Notes: generated by a model from the sequence alone, not told the origin. A stretch of 55,237 nucleotides of DNA from Cerioporus squamosus (GCA_022592435.1 JABYQS010000214.1:1-55237), one strand, 5' to 3'; shown: positions 34,288 to 47,947, numbered from the stretch's first letter. Made by a program: numbers and translations.

Positions 34288-36589
34288 ATGTCTTTCAAGC
34301 TCTCCATCCCCCTCGTCCTCTCGCTTCTCGCCTCCTTCTCTGCCGTGTCTGCTCAAACACAATGGTACGCCTCTCGAGAGTTGCCAAACTACACATACAA
34401 ACTCTCCTCGCATTCACAGTAATGCCACTTCGCTGTGCCCGGCCTCGGCGCCCTGCTGCAGTGAGTGTCGTGCTCTTCTTTCCCTGCTTCTCGCATAATC
34501 CCCCGGCTTGCTAGGTGAATTCGGCTTCTGCGGTACTGGAGACGTACGTGTTCCCCACCAGACACAATCTGTCAAGATGAATTCAGGACTGACATTCAGC
34601 GCAGTTCTGCTTGGGCGGTTGCAACCCTCTCGCGTCCAACACCCTGACGTCCTGCATGCCGGAGCCCGTCTGTCAAAGTGCCAACGTACGTGCTTTTCTG
34701 CCTCGGTGTTCTACTCCCCGTGCATCTGTATCCCTTGGCCCCGGGGGTCGTCTCCCGTCGCGCACTTCAAGTTCGTCTACCCATTGCGATTGCTCCCGCC
34801 ACCGCCACCTACGCGAGGACGCCGCTCGAACACTGCAATGGCGCTGTGCGCGAGGATGGGCGAGATCGCTGCGCTTCGCCTGTTTAACGAGGTGCATAGC
34901 CAGGTTCGACAAAACGGCGGTCTTGTGGGACACCCACAGGCCTGGACCTTACTCAGACGAGACCGCTCGAGCGTAACCGCGGCACCCCCGAGTCTACAGC
35001 GGCCGAAGCTTTCAATGGCCTCTCAGGCGGTTTCGCGACTGGCGCATGCCCTGCGGTTGCCTGTGTTGCTGTTTCAACTTTTCCTGCACACTGCATGCTG
35101 CGGAGAGCACAGCCAGCTCGGCACATGCTCAGACGCAGCCAACGATCACTGGGGAGAAGTGAACGTGGCCGAGGTTTCTCATGCACGGCGATGAGCCCAG
35201 GTGCGACCATGGCCCGCGACTCGTCGTCTTATTGCGGCCTTTGTCGCCTTCACTGAGGTTAATCGGCTGGACTTGCGGTGCATATCCTGACAGAGGTGCT
35301 ATGATTCCCTGGTGACGAGCTCAGCCGCTTCGCCAGTCGCCCAATCGGAAGGCATCCGGTGGTCATCTGGACATTTTCACATATCCCGCGCATATAGCCA
35401 GTGCAGAGTAACGCCTACTCTGAGACCACATTGCTTGCTTGTGGTCTGCCCATGGACGTTCTACGGCTAGATGCTGACTCACTCTCGTCCTACACAGCAC
35501 ACTTTCTCTGACACCTCGCGGATTCTGACGAACGCGACGTACTTTGACGGCAACGCGACCAAGTACGACTGGGTCGTCAACTCGGGCACGATCATCAACT
35601 CGACCTCGGGCGAGCTCGCGATGATCCTTACCGAGGACAACGGCGGAACCCGTCTCTCGTCCACCCGCTACGTCCACTACGGCACGATCACTGCCAGGCG
35701 TATGTACTCTCCCTATATGCGCGTCATCTTGGGTGCTGATGTTGGCGATGGTCAGTCAAGACAGGCAAGTGGGGCGGTGTCGTGACGGCATTCATCACGA
35801 TGTCGGACATCAAGGACGAAATCGACTGGGAGTTCCCCGGTGACCAGACGACCGAGGGCCAGTCCAACTTCTTCTGGCAGGGCGTCGTCCGTGAGTGCCC
35901 TTCTCTTTGTCACTAGCTACGTGTTGAGCATGAACGCGTAACAGCCCAGAAGACTGTCGGGCAGACCCACGGTAACCTCACGGACACGTTCAGCAACTAC
36001 CACGACTACACGGTGCGCCAGGGTTCCCCGCGGTTTGATTCGGCGACGGACTGACATTCCGCGACAGATCGACTGGCAGGAGGACACCCTGACGTGGGCC
36101 ATCGACGGGCAGACCGTCCGCACGCTCAAGCGGTCCGACGTCACTGGCGACGACGGCGTGAGCCGGTACCCGTCCACGCCCTCCCGTGTGCAGCTCAGGT
36201 GCGTCCCCTTGCACTGTGCCATCCTCATTTCTCCTGACATCCCCCGCAGTATCTGGCCCGCAGGTATCAACGCCTCCGGGCAGGGCACGATCGACTGGGC
36301 GGGCGGACTCATCAACTGGGACGACCCAGACTACAAGGCGGCGGGCCACTTCTACGCGCTCGTCGAGTCCGTCTCGGTCACCTGTGCGGACTCGAAGAGC
36401 AACCCGTCCGACGCGCAGTCGTACGTGTACGGCAAGAACACGTCCGCGTTCTCGCCCCAGGTCGCCGTCTCGAACGAGACGACGGTGAACAACGGCGCGG
36501 CGGGCCTCCGCGCGCTCGCTGGGGCCGGGGGCGTGTGGACTGCGATTGGGGCGGGTGCTGCGATGGCCCTCGGTGCGCTCCTCGTCTGA
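34288..36589 (+). CDS. GH16 Crh-type chitin-glucan transglycosylase, GPI-anchored
   Basis: Nine exons (34288-34364, 34420-34460, 34515-34543, 34605-34685, 35498-35699, 35756-35890, 35945-36012, 36068-36198, 36250-36589) give 367 residues. A signal peptide (MSFKLSIPLVLSLLASFSAV) is followed by a small Cys-rich CBM18-like motif NATSLCPASAPCCSEFGFCG, then the GH16 fold with the catalytic signature DEIDWEFPG (E165, D167, E169) and the cleft strand YVHYGTITAR. The C-terminus AAGLRALAGAGGVWTAIGAG ending in a hydrophobic run is a GPI-attachment signal. Crh enzymes link chitin to beta-1,6/1,3-glucan outside the plasma membrane. Intron 4 is 812 bases, far longer than the others (about 50-60). This gene needs GPI anchors, whose synthesis starts with the PIG-P complex. 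Confidence 0.92.
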
Positions 36590-37202
36590 GTGTGCCGGCT
36601 CGCCTATTTGCACGGCATTGTATCTATGGTTTTCGAGATACCCCATCTCGGGTCTGGTTGGTTGTCCCTTGTTAGGTTCTCTGGATTGACGTCGTGATGC
36701 TGGTCTGGCACTGCATTGTTATGGATTTATGTTCACGATGCACGGTTGGCGCACCGCGGTATGTTGTGTTGTATCGTACGTGATCATGATACCCAAGTAC
36801 TCATTCTTGGATGTACGATGTGCTGTCTCGCGTCGTGGGCCGTGTCGGGGGTCAACGGGCAGCTTGGTGAGTTTCGTGCCTCGTAAGCTCACGCTACCCG
36901 TCGAGGAAGATTATACCCGGATCAGTGAGGTAAGCTCGGAGGATATGGCTTGGTGGTCCTATAACTATCCTCACCTTTTTTTGAGTCGCAGTGACCAGAC
37001 CTCGGGCCCGCGCACTTTGCTTCTGAGACAATGGCACGTACGGTATGGCGCTTGCCACTTGGCCTGGGACCTTCGAGCATTAAAGTCCACTCGCCGTGTT
37101 CAGCCCTACTTCAATAAGAATTCTCAGATGTCATTCATCACAATCAGGGAGTCCCGGGTAGAGGACGCTTGACATTGCTGCGCGGGTCCCGGGACTGCTG
37201 AC

Positions 37203-37224
37203 GGTCTATGCGGTCGCATAGACC
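37203..37224. promoter_or_regulatory. palindrome upstream of a TATA box
   Basis: GGTCTATGCG-GT-CGCATAGACC: a perfect 10-base inverted repeat with a 2-base spacer, about 90 bases before TATAAAAA at 37312-37319. It has the look of a dimeric factor site; the binding protein is unknown. Confidence 0.4.
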
Positions 37225-37329
37225 CGCACCTCCTAAAGGGGCTTCGCCACCTCAATAGGGCAGTCAAAGCAGGGCCCGGGGGCGGCTTTAGCGACACAGG
37301 ATCCTGAGCGGTATAAAAAGAGGGGAACC

Positions 37330-37404
37330 ATGTCAGCCCTCTCTCAGATCCCCCAAGAACTCCTGGACGTCCTCGACTGCGCCGACGACTCGACACTCGC
37401 TTGA
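37330..37404 (+). pseudogene. F-box-like N-terminal fragment
   Basis: MSALSQIPQELLDVLDCADD then STLA and a TGA. The motif IPQELLD..LD...DDSTL resembles the first helix of F-box domains in expanded basidiomycete F-box families. The frame ends after 24 codons, and the ATG lies only about 11 bases after a TATA sequence, so it is unlikely to be a translated start as it stands. Low confidence. Confidence 0.3.
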
Positions 37405-39081
37405 CTCGTCTCCATGGACCCGCACCACCCGCCACCAATCCCACTCGTCTCTCTCACAGACAAACTTCTCAAGACCTGCCGGTTACACCTCAGCAGGTGC
37501 TGAACGTACGTTCGTCCTCGCTCTCAACGCCGAGTCTCTATTGGGTTTCTGACTCTCCCCTCAGTAGGCCCGGCTACCGGAGGTACACCGCAGCACGCAC
37601 GGTTCGCCACCTCAACTGCGCCGCTCATACGCCGCTGCGCGACCTTGACTACTGGTCACATCGGCGCAGGCAGTCTCTGTCGCTGTGGCTCGAGCCGCAG
37701 CCTATCGACGACATGACCACCCCGCTCAACGGCTGGGGCTTCCGTCGGCTCGCGTGTACGTCTGGGCTTGGTGTCTCGTCCGGCCACCCTGTACTCGACA
37801 CCCGTACGTAGAGTCTAGCTCCTACGCCTGCCCCTGCCCAGCCCGCAATGCTAACCGCCCTTGGCCGTCTTAGTTCGGGTTCCGCGTCGTCAGAGACTGT
37901 GGTTGCTGTCGCACGGGTCACCGCAAACGTGCGAGCGTATGGAGCACGATATTGCAGGTACGTGAGCTCTCGTATGCCACTCAACCAATGGCTCATGCTG
38001 TGTACAGCTCCGCCCGCTGCCCAAGACGTACGGTCTACCGACCGTCGTTGAACCTCTCCCCGGGCCCTTCAACATCCTCCATGGGTGGACTCCGACAGGC
38101 CCAGCCAGGAAGGAGATCCCGCATCCACCGCTCCCGCTCGCCTACCATCGTCTACTGCGTCATGCGCAGCCGGCGGCGTCGTATGGCTAGGCGACCCTGC
38201 TTCCGTGCCCACACACCATCTCATCGCCTCGACATGCTCCCATTCGCTATGTTACTCCGCTACTTGGCCTTGTGATCCCAGCTACTCGCGCCGCTGACCG
38301 CCAAGTCGTCATCCTGCCAGTGGCTGGCATAGGTCGGACCCATCCGGAGTTCCATCGTATGGAGAAGCGGCTGGAGGATGCACACCACGGTGTTCCATCG
38401 TCGATGAGACCATTATATCGGATGCAGTCCGACTCTCGTGGTATGTGCCAGGATCTGTCTCGCAGGAGACCATTCTAACTCCCCCTTCAGTAGGCCTAGG
38501 GGAGTTGCGACTAGCACCATGCACCTCCGATGCTCCCAGTACCGAGCATCGTGATTACTCCAGCCTGCGTCTCTGTCAAGGTCCCTGCGGCTCCTATCGA
38601 CTAGGCGCAGATGAGGCCACACCATGCCTACCCAAGACATTTCAACCCAAGGTACATCCCGTACCCTTTATCGATCCTATACACCCACCGCCGACTCACG
38701 CCATTGCGTGTCATTGATCCTCCATTTGTCAAGAACGATGGGCCTTTAAAGACTAAGTAGACTGCTATGAGCACTGTAAAATCGCCGCGCAGCCTGACTG
38801 AATTCAGCGAATACTATGTGCTTAGTGTGTGCCTCTTATGCTTGTGCGCCAGCAACGCGATCACCTTGGCCATCCGACAAAAACAGCCTTGTTCCCTCCA
38901 ATTTCATCGACCAAAACTAAGACTTGCTAGCACTGGTATAAGTTATCAGTCATGATGGTCTACGGTATACATGTATCTACTGGATGAACATAGTACAGCA
39001 ACGATAGCGATGTGAGATGGTGGTGCGACAGAGTTCTAGTAGATGATATCCGAACATTGTACAAGCCTTGGACGAGTCCGA

Positions 39082-42000
39082 CTACGGCTGGCCACTCCGC
39101 GGCTCCTCCATATCCACGAGAATCCCACTGTCCTCCCCAATGTCCAAGTCATCGTCCTCCCGCCACTCGTCGATGAGATCCTTCGTCTCCTGCACCAGCG
39201 CCTCGAGCGCCTCCGCCCGCGACCACGCCCGAACCAGCCCCTCCGCCTCCGGGAACTCGCCCATCTCACCCGTTGAGTCCATCGACGACACGCTCGCCAG
39301 CGGCAATAGCGGGTACCCGAGCATCGCTTGCGCGATGCGTATCCGCCGCACGGTCATCCTCACGAGCACTGGGGACTCGACTACCATCTCGCGGGCGAGG
39401 GCGAGGGCACTGCGACCTCCGAAACTGCTCCGGCGGCTCCCAGGGGAAAACGACCGACGACCGCCAGGCTCTCCCGAGGGTGAGACCGGCCGCACAGGAC
39501 CCAGATGGACAATCTTCGGCCCGGACTCGCGGGCGGCGCGGCGAGAGGGCGTGAGCGGACTCGGCATGAGCATGTAGCCCGCCTGACGGTCCTCCGACTT
39601 GCGAGGGGTGGAGGACTGCATGCCAAACTCGTCGAAGTTTGGGAGGGAGACAGAGTTTGTGAACAAAGTCGAGCTGCGAGGCGTCGATACCGCGCTGCCG
39701 GATTCTCCTGCAAGGAAGCTCCTACGCGGTTTGGAGAAGATGTTAGAGACTGGTCGGCTGCGCGACCGACTTGGTGTTCCGGGGAAGGACGCGCTCATGG
39801 GGAGGATGGGGCTGACGGAGCCTCCACCGCTGCCGCTACCGCTGACCGTAAGTTCTTCATGCAGCGTGGCAATCTTTTCCTGCACGAATACACGCATCTG
39901 CAACGCAAGCGGGTTGCGCCGGAGGCATAGCCATTCGATGAGCGACCAAGTCATGTAGTCGACGATGCGCGGTCGGCGCTGGGAGCAGTTTCCGGGATGC
40001 GGACGGCATCATGGACGGCGTGAGGAAAGGATTGTCGTCACGATCTCCGAGGTTGAATGCGCTGGCCTTGGGAGAGTGCGTCGGGGATGGGGGTTCAGAG
40101 TAGCCGGCACGAGAAGGTACAGCGAAGCCCGCGTCGCCTTCCGCGAGTGCTTCCCTCAGGATTCCGCCGATGTGTCCCCAGATACCTGGTATGGCCGCCG
40201 ACAAGTCCTGCTCCGCACGAGTAATGATCACCTTCAGAATCTGTAGCGCTACGACGAGTGCCGTCGCCGGTTTCGGATCTGGCGCGGATGATATTGACCG
40301 ACGACTGTCGGTGGACTTGCGGCGCTCGACATTGGGGATTGACGTCTTAGACTCGCTCTTGATATAGTCAGCACGTTGAACTACCGCCAATACATATACT
40401 AGAAGGCGCATCCAAGCCTTCGAGTATACGTCGCGGCGCCACTTCTCGGCCCATTGACTGTCGTTGGCAATGTCGACAGACGTCTTCATGCGAAGGACAA
40501 ATGGGAGGATGATTGCGGATAGGTACTCGAAGGTCGGTTCCCGCTTCTCCAGCTCTGCGATGACGTCCGCACCGACGGCGAGGAGGGCCTTGTCTAGCAG
40601 GTTGAGCAAGCTTCCTCTGACCGCGAGGGCCCATAACAGGTTCTCCGAGGCTGCCACCTCGCATGCTTCAAGGCCGGCACTGCAGTACTGCGTCACGAGC
40701 AGACGTGCGAAAGCCGGCTGATTCGCGTAGACAGTATCCGCGGCCAGTGTTGCGAGGACATCGAAGACGCCAGAGAAGTCGACAGTAGTCATATACGAGG
40801 AGATGATGGGCGCGACGTCTGTGAGAAGGGTGACAACTTCCTTCAGATCGGGGTGTGTGGGGCGGATGAGGACTGCGCGAATGTAGTCGGCAAGGAACGT
40901 TGCGACGCGTGGGACGCTGGACCTAGAATCTTTGAAGATAACCTTGACAAGCTCCAAGACTCGTTGCGACGCCAAAGATGAGAGTGAGCCACCAGCGCTC
41001 GTGTAGGCGATAACTAGTGAGAGATAATCCAGACGCATGGCCAGGAGGTCGCTGGGAATGGAGGCTTGCGAGAGGTTAGCCTGGTTCAAACCTGCTTGGG
41101 AGACAGCATTGGAGCCAAGCTCCTCGACCTGAGAAGCGTTCTCCGCGGCCTTCGCCTTGACCACGCCTTTGTTCAGTAAAATGGAACCGAGCGCACTGAT
41201 GCCGTCCTTCAGAACGTGGCGAGCTGAGGCGGATGCATGGTACAGATCTGGACCCAGTAACATGAGGAATCGCAGGAATTGCTGCGCTCGCAGGATGGTG
41301 GGGTTGTGAGCGATCACCGTGAGGAACAGTCGAACGAGGTCATCCAAACCGAGTCGTTTGCTGTCAAACTCGTCCGGAACGTCCACTGTTACCTGGTTCT
41401 TGTCCTGTGTGTTCCTATGCACCGACGCCAGGAAAGCCTGCGGGACCTTCTCCGCAATCGTCACCATGATCGCCTCCTGTTCTTCCACCTTCGTGAGCGC
41501 GCTGATGGCAGCTACCTCTGGATGGGTGAGAGGGGCAGGGCCCTTCAAGGTACTGAACAGGGTGAAGACGCTGTGGCATATGGCAGCTCCATCAGCGTCG
41601 GGTAGTGCGACCACGTTCGACATGACGTCGCAGGTCTGGAAGATGAATGACTCCTGGTGCAAAGCGTAGAAGCGATTCACCGCGAACTCGATGATAGCTC
41701 GGATGCTAGGATGCGACTCAGCCTCGCAATACACCTTGATCACCGCGGGCATGAACAACGTATAGCCGCCGCCCGACGTGAACAGGCGTCTGAAGCGTGT
41801 GCTGGCGATAAGGTAGTCTACCGCAAAGTTAATTGCAAGCAACCACGCCATAATATGAACACTCACTAAGCATGGCTTGGGCCACGATGCTTCCATCATC
41901 GCCGTGAGCGAGGAGTATCCGATTGATGCCGTCCAATAATACTGCAAGCTCCTCGCGGTCGTTGAGATGCCGAGACATGGAACGGAAGACCTGATTGAGT

Positions 42001-45000
42001 ACGAGCAAATGACTTCTGGCCAGAGTCAACGACAATGCCGTCAGCGCTGGGTTCGGGGGCGCACGAGCTTGTTCCTGCGAGGGAATATACGCCGTGAGGG
42101 GGATGGCGGACGGTTGCATGTCGTCAAAGTTGAGAGGAAGCACAAGGGTAGACAGGTTCTTCCGGAACACCTTCACGTCTTGCGCATTTCGTCGAAGCAT
42201 GTTCAGGAACAGCAAGTTCTGAGCCGTTCTGACCATGGACACCCATACCACCGGCGCAGGGAGGGTGTCGAAGGGATCATAGTTGCTCTCCAATGATGCC
42301 GGGAACATCGGCCCAGGCTGCGGGGCGTCGTTCCACCAGAAAGAACCGGAAGGAAGGAGCAGCATATCCACCTTCGCTCGACGGATGTCGCGCATCGACA
42401 TCTTGCTGACCTGAGGTATGAGCTTCGCTATGATGGGCATGCTGTAGCCGTATCCATGGAGAGGACTGGCCGCCTCTGTCTGTCGCATGGCAGACTTCAG
42501 GTAGCCAGCAGCATGGTTCAGGATATGGTGAGCGACTCCTGGGGGCAAGACGGGCTCACAGTGGAGGAAGTCGCGCAGCGTCGTGATCGCAGACATGAGG
42601 TCCCCAGCCTCTCCAGATAGCTGATGGAATACTGAGCGAGAGATCATGGGTGGATCGTCGCGCATGATGTCCAGTATGAGAGTCTTCGCTGCGTTAGCAA
42701 CGACGAAGTCGCTATCCTTGACCATCGCCGCCAACCGAGGGAACAATGCGACCATGGTCGCAACGAATACGGGACGTCGCTTAGCCTTGGACTGCCCGCC
42801 CACAGTGGAATCCTTCCTGGCTAAAGGCGACTCTCGAGGAGAAGATCTCGTCGGCGAGGGCTCCGGGCTTGGACTCGCGCTGGGTGAGTCCAAAGGCGCA
42901 GGGTCAGCGTCAGAAGTGGAACTCAAGGAGTCGAGCTGCTGAGTAGGCAGACGCGTCATTGGTGTCTTTATCCATTCGGTCCTCGGGTCCATCTCGCCGC
43001 GCTCTTCCGCCCAACCGACTTCTGACAGTCGCCGCCGCAGCTCCTGCGGCAGAACGTGGCCCTTGCTATCCTTGAAGTCGTTTGGATCCTCCTCGAGCTC
43101 GAACAGACTCGTTCCTATGTCGGTAGGAACGAATAGAATGGGAGGACGCGTGAGCTTGAAGGGACGGCGGTAGCTCCTGTCCAGGATAACCTCCTGGGAC
43201 AGAAGCTGGAATCGCCAGCTAGCCATGGTGGCCACCCGTTGGATTGCTTTCCGGCGCATAGCAGCTTCTGGGCTTTAGATGAAGTCAGTATTGCATGTGA
43301 ACCTCCAACCGGCATAGGTGACACGCACTCAGAAAGGTCTTTGTGGATCAACGCCGCGAACTCATCCGGGATCTTCTCAGCGCATTGCATGACGAGGAAG
43401 CATGTCTATAGCATGTCAATTAGACAGCGTCGTGCAACAACCCGCCGGAAGCTTACTGGAGCAATGACATGCGACGCGACATTGTCAAGGTGCTGATACC
43501 AAAGTATTGGTGCGAGATGCATATAGTCGTCCGGCTGCAGCAGTCCTGACACCGTGACAAGCAACTCCAGCGCGATGCTGACCTTCCTGTCGATGCACGA
43601 CTGCAAGAGCATAATCCGGTCATCGAACGTATCTTGACCTGCGTCCAAGTAGCCGCCCCTTGTCACAGCTCTCGACCGCGGCGAGTCGGTGGTTGACGAT
43701 GCAACAACCGTTGTCCTGCGCTGGACAGATCGTGAGTATAACCAGCGACCGACTCGGACATGGTGTAGCCCTACCTTCCCTCCACCTCCTATACCTGCTT
43801 TGGCCTGCTCGTACAATGCCATGAGCTTCCTGAGCGTGACCTCCACCTCGTCCTCGTTGAGGCCTTCATCCGGATCTGTCTCGGCGTTGAACAAGTACGA
43901 CGACGTCCAGTTCACGACCGGCGGAAGCCAAGCGGCTCTGCGCCACAGTGAGCCGCTAACCACTACAGGCATGAGATCACGTACGTCTTCAGAGACCGCG
44001 TTAGCAAGCGGCATTCGCGGAACAGCGCACAGAAAAGCAGCCGCTGCGAGGCGGGGATGAGGGTGTGTTGCTCCTGTTAGCCTATCAGCAAGCCGTCTGC
44101 CCGGGACGATGCCCTACTCGCACCTTCGCCTCGATCGACATCCCGAGCCTTGCTTCCAATGGGACGACGAACCTGGCCGTGGCGGCAAGCTGTCAGTGCC
44201 GTCAGCAAACTCAGCCATTCTACAAACGTGGAATTGATGGCTTACCACAGCTGGGTCCTCGACTGTCGTACCTTGCGCAGATGCTGTATGAGCTCCACCA
44301 TGATCATCATCTGGCCGTACCGCGCTTTCCCCTTAGCAGGTTCCGGGACGGCGCTCATGAGCTGCGAGCCTGCGCGAGATGCGGCGGGGTCCGTCATCAG
44401 TGCGACAGACATCATCTCTGGGTCGTGTGTCCAGAGCGCAGGATAGAACCGCGCGACCGAGTACAGCACGCAGAGGTGGTTGGCGATTGTGAGGTCCTTC
44501 ATAGATGCGGCGCAGGTGAAGATGGACTTGAAGAACGCCTTCGGACAGCTGATTGCGGCTGATTCTAGAAAGTCAGAGAGTGGCGCACATGGGAGGTCGG
44601 GAGGATCTGTCGTGAGCCGCTGTAGGTGCGTCAGGAGACTCTGTACTGCAGGCAAGCCAGCGCAGGATACGTACGTCGCTGATCGAGGGCAGAAGCGTTG
44701 GAATCAGAGACGTCCGGATGTCTTCCGGGAGTTGCTCGAGGACGGGCATAAGACGCAGTAGCACAGACCATTCTCCACGTGAGATCTGTTAATAAGTGAT
44801 ATATCAACGACATAAACATGGTTAAACCAAATGGACTACGCACGACTTCTTTGAGCGAGTGCTCCACGCTTTGTCTCCATTCCCCACCTTCCTGCACCCA
44901 GTGAGAGAAGTATAGCAGCACATACTCCCGGTCCCTGCTTCCTCGCACACATAGGAGCTCCAAGACCAATCGGATAATGCTGCTCTGGATCTCACTGACG

Positions 45001-46849
45001 ACGGCGAATGCGTCATCGCGCATTCCTTCGACCTCGGGCAGGATGCGCGTGCGAAGGAGGTGGATGATGACATCGGCGTCTTCAACAGCGCGTCCGGGAT
45101 CTCCAGTCCAAGAGAGGAGAAGCGACACAGTGGAGTTGACAAAAGTCTTGAGCTTGCGCCACGTCATCGTTGTGAGTAAAGGGGACAGCATCGTCGTTGA
45201 GTTGGACGAAGACCAATATGCCTATAGACAGCCATGTGAGTCAAAGCGTAGTAGAACGAATCGCTCTACCTCACCTCCACGAGATGGTGCAGCGTCCATC
45301 GTCTCGACTGCTCTGAGCCAACCTCTAGGCAGCCGATAACACTCTCAGCTACGATAATATCTCGTATCATCTCGTCGCTATCGCCCTTCGAGTGCCGTAC
45401 GCCATATTCCTTCTCCAACGCCTGCTGTGTTGGGGTGCCGCTCTGCCCATCCTTGATTGCCGCGATGTATCCAGCGACGGTTGCAGCCTCTGTGGCCGAA
45501 TCAGGAGAGCCCCGCAGGGTCGCGAGCAAGGAGAAGAGTGACTGGAGGAGCGTCTGGAGAATCGCAGGTGTTTCGACTTCGAAGGTCTTTTCAGGCGCGA
45601 ACAAAAGCGAAGAGAGCTTTCCCAAAATACGCATGCGTGAGCGAGAGTACACCGACGCGGCCTTGCAGCACCATATGCATCTGTCCAGCTCTGCCTGTTG
45701 GTCGATGAGACGCGACTATCTCGAGGAGGACAAAGAGAGACAGACCTCATTTGAAGCGGCCTTCCAGGTCCTGACGGCGTACTCGAACGTCTCTACGGCC
45801 GTCTGCTGTTCCACGGCTACCTGTTCGTTGCTGTATGGTCCAAGGAACGGCACGAGTAGAGCAGCGAGCACCTGCGTCTCGCATGGCAAGACCTTCGGTC
45901 GATTGATTGACGTTGACGACGTCAGGGCTCTGGCGATATGGGTGACCGTCGGCGCCGCGCGCGAACCCATCCCCAGAGAAGCGACGCTCTGTGGGCGTTT
46001 GAGCGCATCACCAGTCATTTGTCTGGTGTGCGATGATTTGCCGGAGCCCCCCGTCGCAACAGAACTGGAAGAGGCGAGGAAAGGTAGGTGAAGCGTCGAC
46101 CCAAGCGTGTTGTGCATTACGGGCTCCGCCTTGTGATGTCGCACCGAGACGTCTCCGAAACGTACCATTATGCACGCCTTGCGGATCTCTTCTGCAAGGC
46201 GGCGACCTTCGTCGTGCGCGACATCTCGCACTTGGTCGACGACGTGCCGCATTGATCGCTTTTGCCCGAAGCGGTAGCCACGAGGCGTAGATGGTCGCGC
46301 GGGTACAGCGGTGCTGGGGGTGTCTGGTAGACCGGATGGCAAAGGAGGGGGAGTAGCAGAACGTACGGAGGCGGAGGATGGCACAACATGGGAGCGGATG
46401 GTGTCCCACCTGCGGCGAGACGGAGAAGGGGGCGGCGCATCACCGTCGTTCGTTGCACCAGGGGGAGTGTCTCCAAGATTGAGAGGCGTTACGTTCGCGC
46501 GACCTCTACGAGCGTCGGGACGTGCAGTCGGGGGAGTCTTGGGAGGTCTTGGCGTCGCAACGTCCTCACCAAACGGCCCATCCTCATCCTCCGGCAAACG
46601 CACCACACCATTCTCTGTCCATACACCGTTGGCGGTGTCCGCGAAAGGGTCGATGCCCTCCTCGAGCTTCTCGGAGAGTGAGAGTAGGTTAGAAGACGCG
46701 GTTGATTGCTTCCGCCAGTGTGTGGTCCCGCTCGAGATGGAAGCAGAGTCGGACTCGGAGCTGCTTCTTCCCTTCTTCAGAGAGTCGATGGAGAAGAGCC
46801 GACGCGGTAGTGGCCTGCCTCCGCTGGGCTTCTTCGCACCAGAGGACAT
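39082..46849 (-). CDS. giant helical-repeat protein, candidate fungal UNC80 homologue
   Basis: Minus strand, about 2,420 residues. Exons: 46849-45746, 45661-45275, 45221-44844, 44785-44675, about 44655-44272, 44189-44124, 44073-43457, 43405-43329, 43272-41867, 41817-39082. The N-terminus is Ser/Pro-rich and disordered (to about residue 200), then long HEAT/ARM-like helices with no membrane segments. Landmarks: LLLPSGSFWWNDAPQPGPMF, TRFRRLFTSGGGYTLFMPAV, IRAIIEFAVNRFYALHQESF, IFQTCDVMSNVV. These recall the C-terminal region of UNC80, the scaffold of the NALCN channel complex (fungal channel counterpart Cch1), but I cannot verify this. The tail is Ser/Pro/Arg-rich and ends QP at 39082. Frame breaks without good introns occur near 44655, 43970 and 39975 (MMPSASRKLLPA to RPRIVDYMTWSLIEWLC). 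Splice sites between 43250 and 45750 are mostly clear. Confidence 0.6.
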
Positions 46850-47947
46850 GACCTGCAGGGTGTTCAGTGCCGTTCCCGCTTCCGCCCGCTAGCGAAATAC
46901 TCACTTTATCTGAGCTCCTCCTGCGCTCGTCTAAGACACCAGTACCCTAGTATATGCAAGCGACGATAGATGGTTTCAAGCAGTTGGCATTCATGAGATG
47001 AGAGAGCGGGGAGCAGGCAGCCTGCTGCGTACACAGCCGCCCGACCCATCACTGTCTGGCGCCCAGCTGGCGCCTACACCTCGAGGCTAGCGCCGCCAAT
47101 ACTATGCGAGCTACTTCGTCCACCTGCTGAATCTCTCGATATTCCGAGCTACATGTACTATGGCTGTTGTACATACATTGCTTCGCGTGGGCTTTCATGC
47201 AAGATTGAATCTGCGTTGGCGGTTACAATCTGAACGATCACGTGAGCGTGCCGCAAAACGCGACGCGCGACTCCGAGTCTCGCGTGGGCCAGCCTTCTCG
47301 CGCTGACGTGGCTAACGTGTGTCTCTTGGATTGAACAATAGCTAACGACCTACAACGACTGCTCGTAGTTTTGCATATGAGAACTCAAGGAGACCCAAAT
47401 GCTGAGTACTGCGGCTTGTTCGCCGCGTGGGGCTTTTTTTCGCTAACCACCTTTTCTTGGACTTAGGCTTGTTACATGGTGTTCTTCCAAATCTACTGCT
47501 GGTCACCGTTGATAGCTGCGCGTGTGCGACCAGAAGTACTTTGATTCGCTATCTGGAAGATGCTGAAGCCGTACGATCACGGACTCGACCAGTGCAGGTT
47601 CCTGTTGCACAGCGCGTCATAGTACGGGCCTGCGGATCTATTGAGGTCAGGTCTGTCACATCCGTACCCGCACACGTATGCATTCGGTGACGGCTTTGCA
47701 TTGCCGCAGGTCTTGGCTTGACACAACGTGATAGGCTATGTACATACATCGGCAGCCGACTCCACTTTGTATTGCGGATGCATTGCGTGGACGTGGGCCC
47801 ATCCGCAGTTCATATTGTTTGCTCCGTAAAGCCTTGCGCCGGAACTTGTGTATTTTTCATTAGAAGTTGTTTGACGGCGATCCCGTGAGCTTTGCGGTTG
47901 CCACAATAGAGAACTTGCATCTGAAGCGCCGACGTGCCCGCTCGACA
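46850..47947. other. intergenic, upstream of both flanking genes
   Basis: Divergent promoter region of the giant gene (minus) and unknown gene B (plus). Its last part (about 47874-47945) is the conserved promoter block shared with 33490-33560. No other signal seen. Confidence 0.45.

Larger units (their letters stand above)
36590..39081. other. long intergenic region, decayed sequence
   Basis: 2.5 kb between the Crh gene and the giant minus-strand gene. It contains an F-box-like fragment with a TATA box (see separate entries), and several GT-AG-like pairs at 37500-38500 bounding Pro/Arg/Ser-rich frames that I cannot build into a gene. It may be a degraded gene. Confidence 0.4.
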
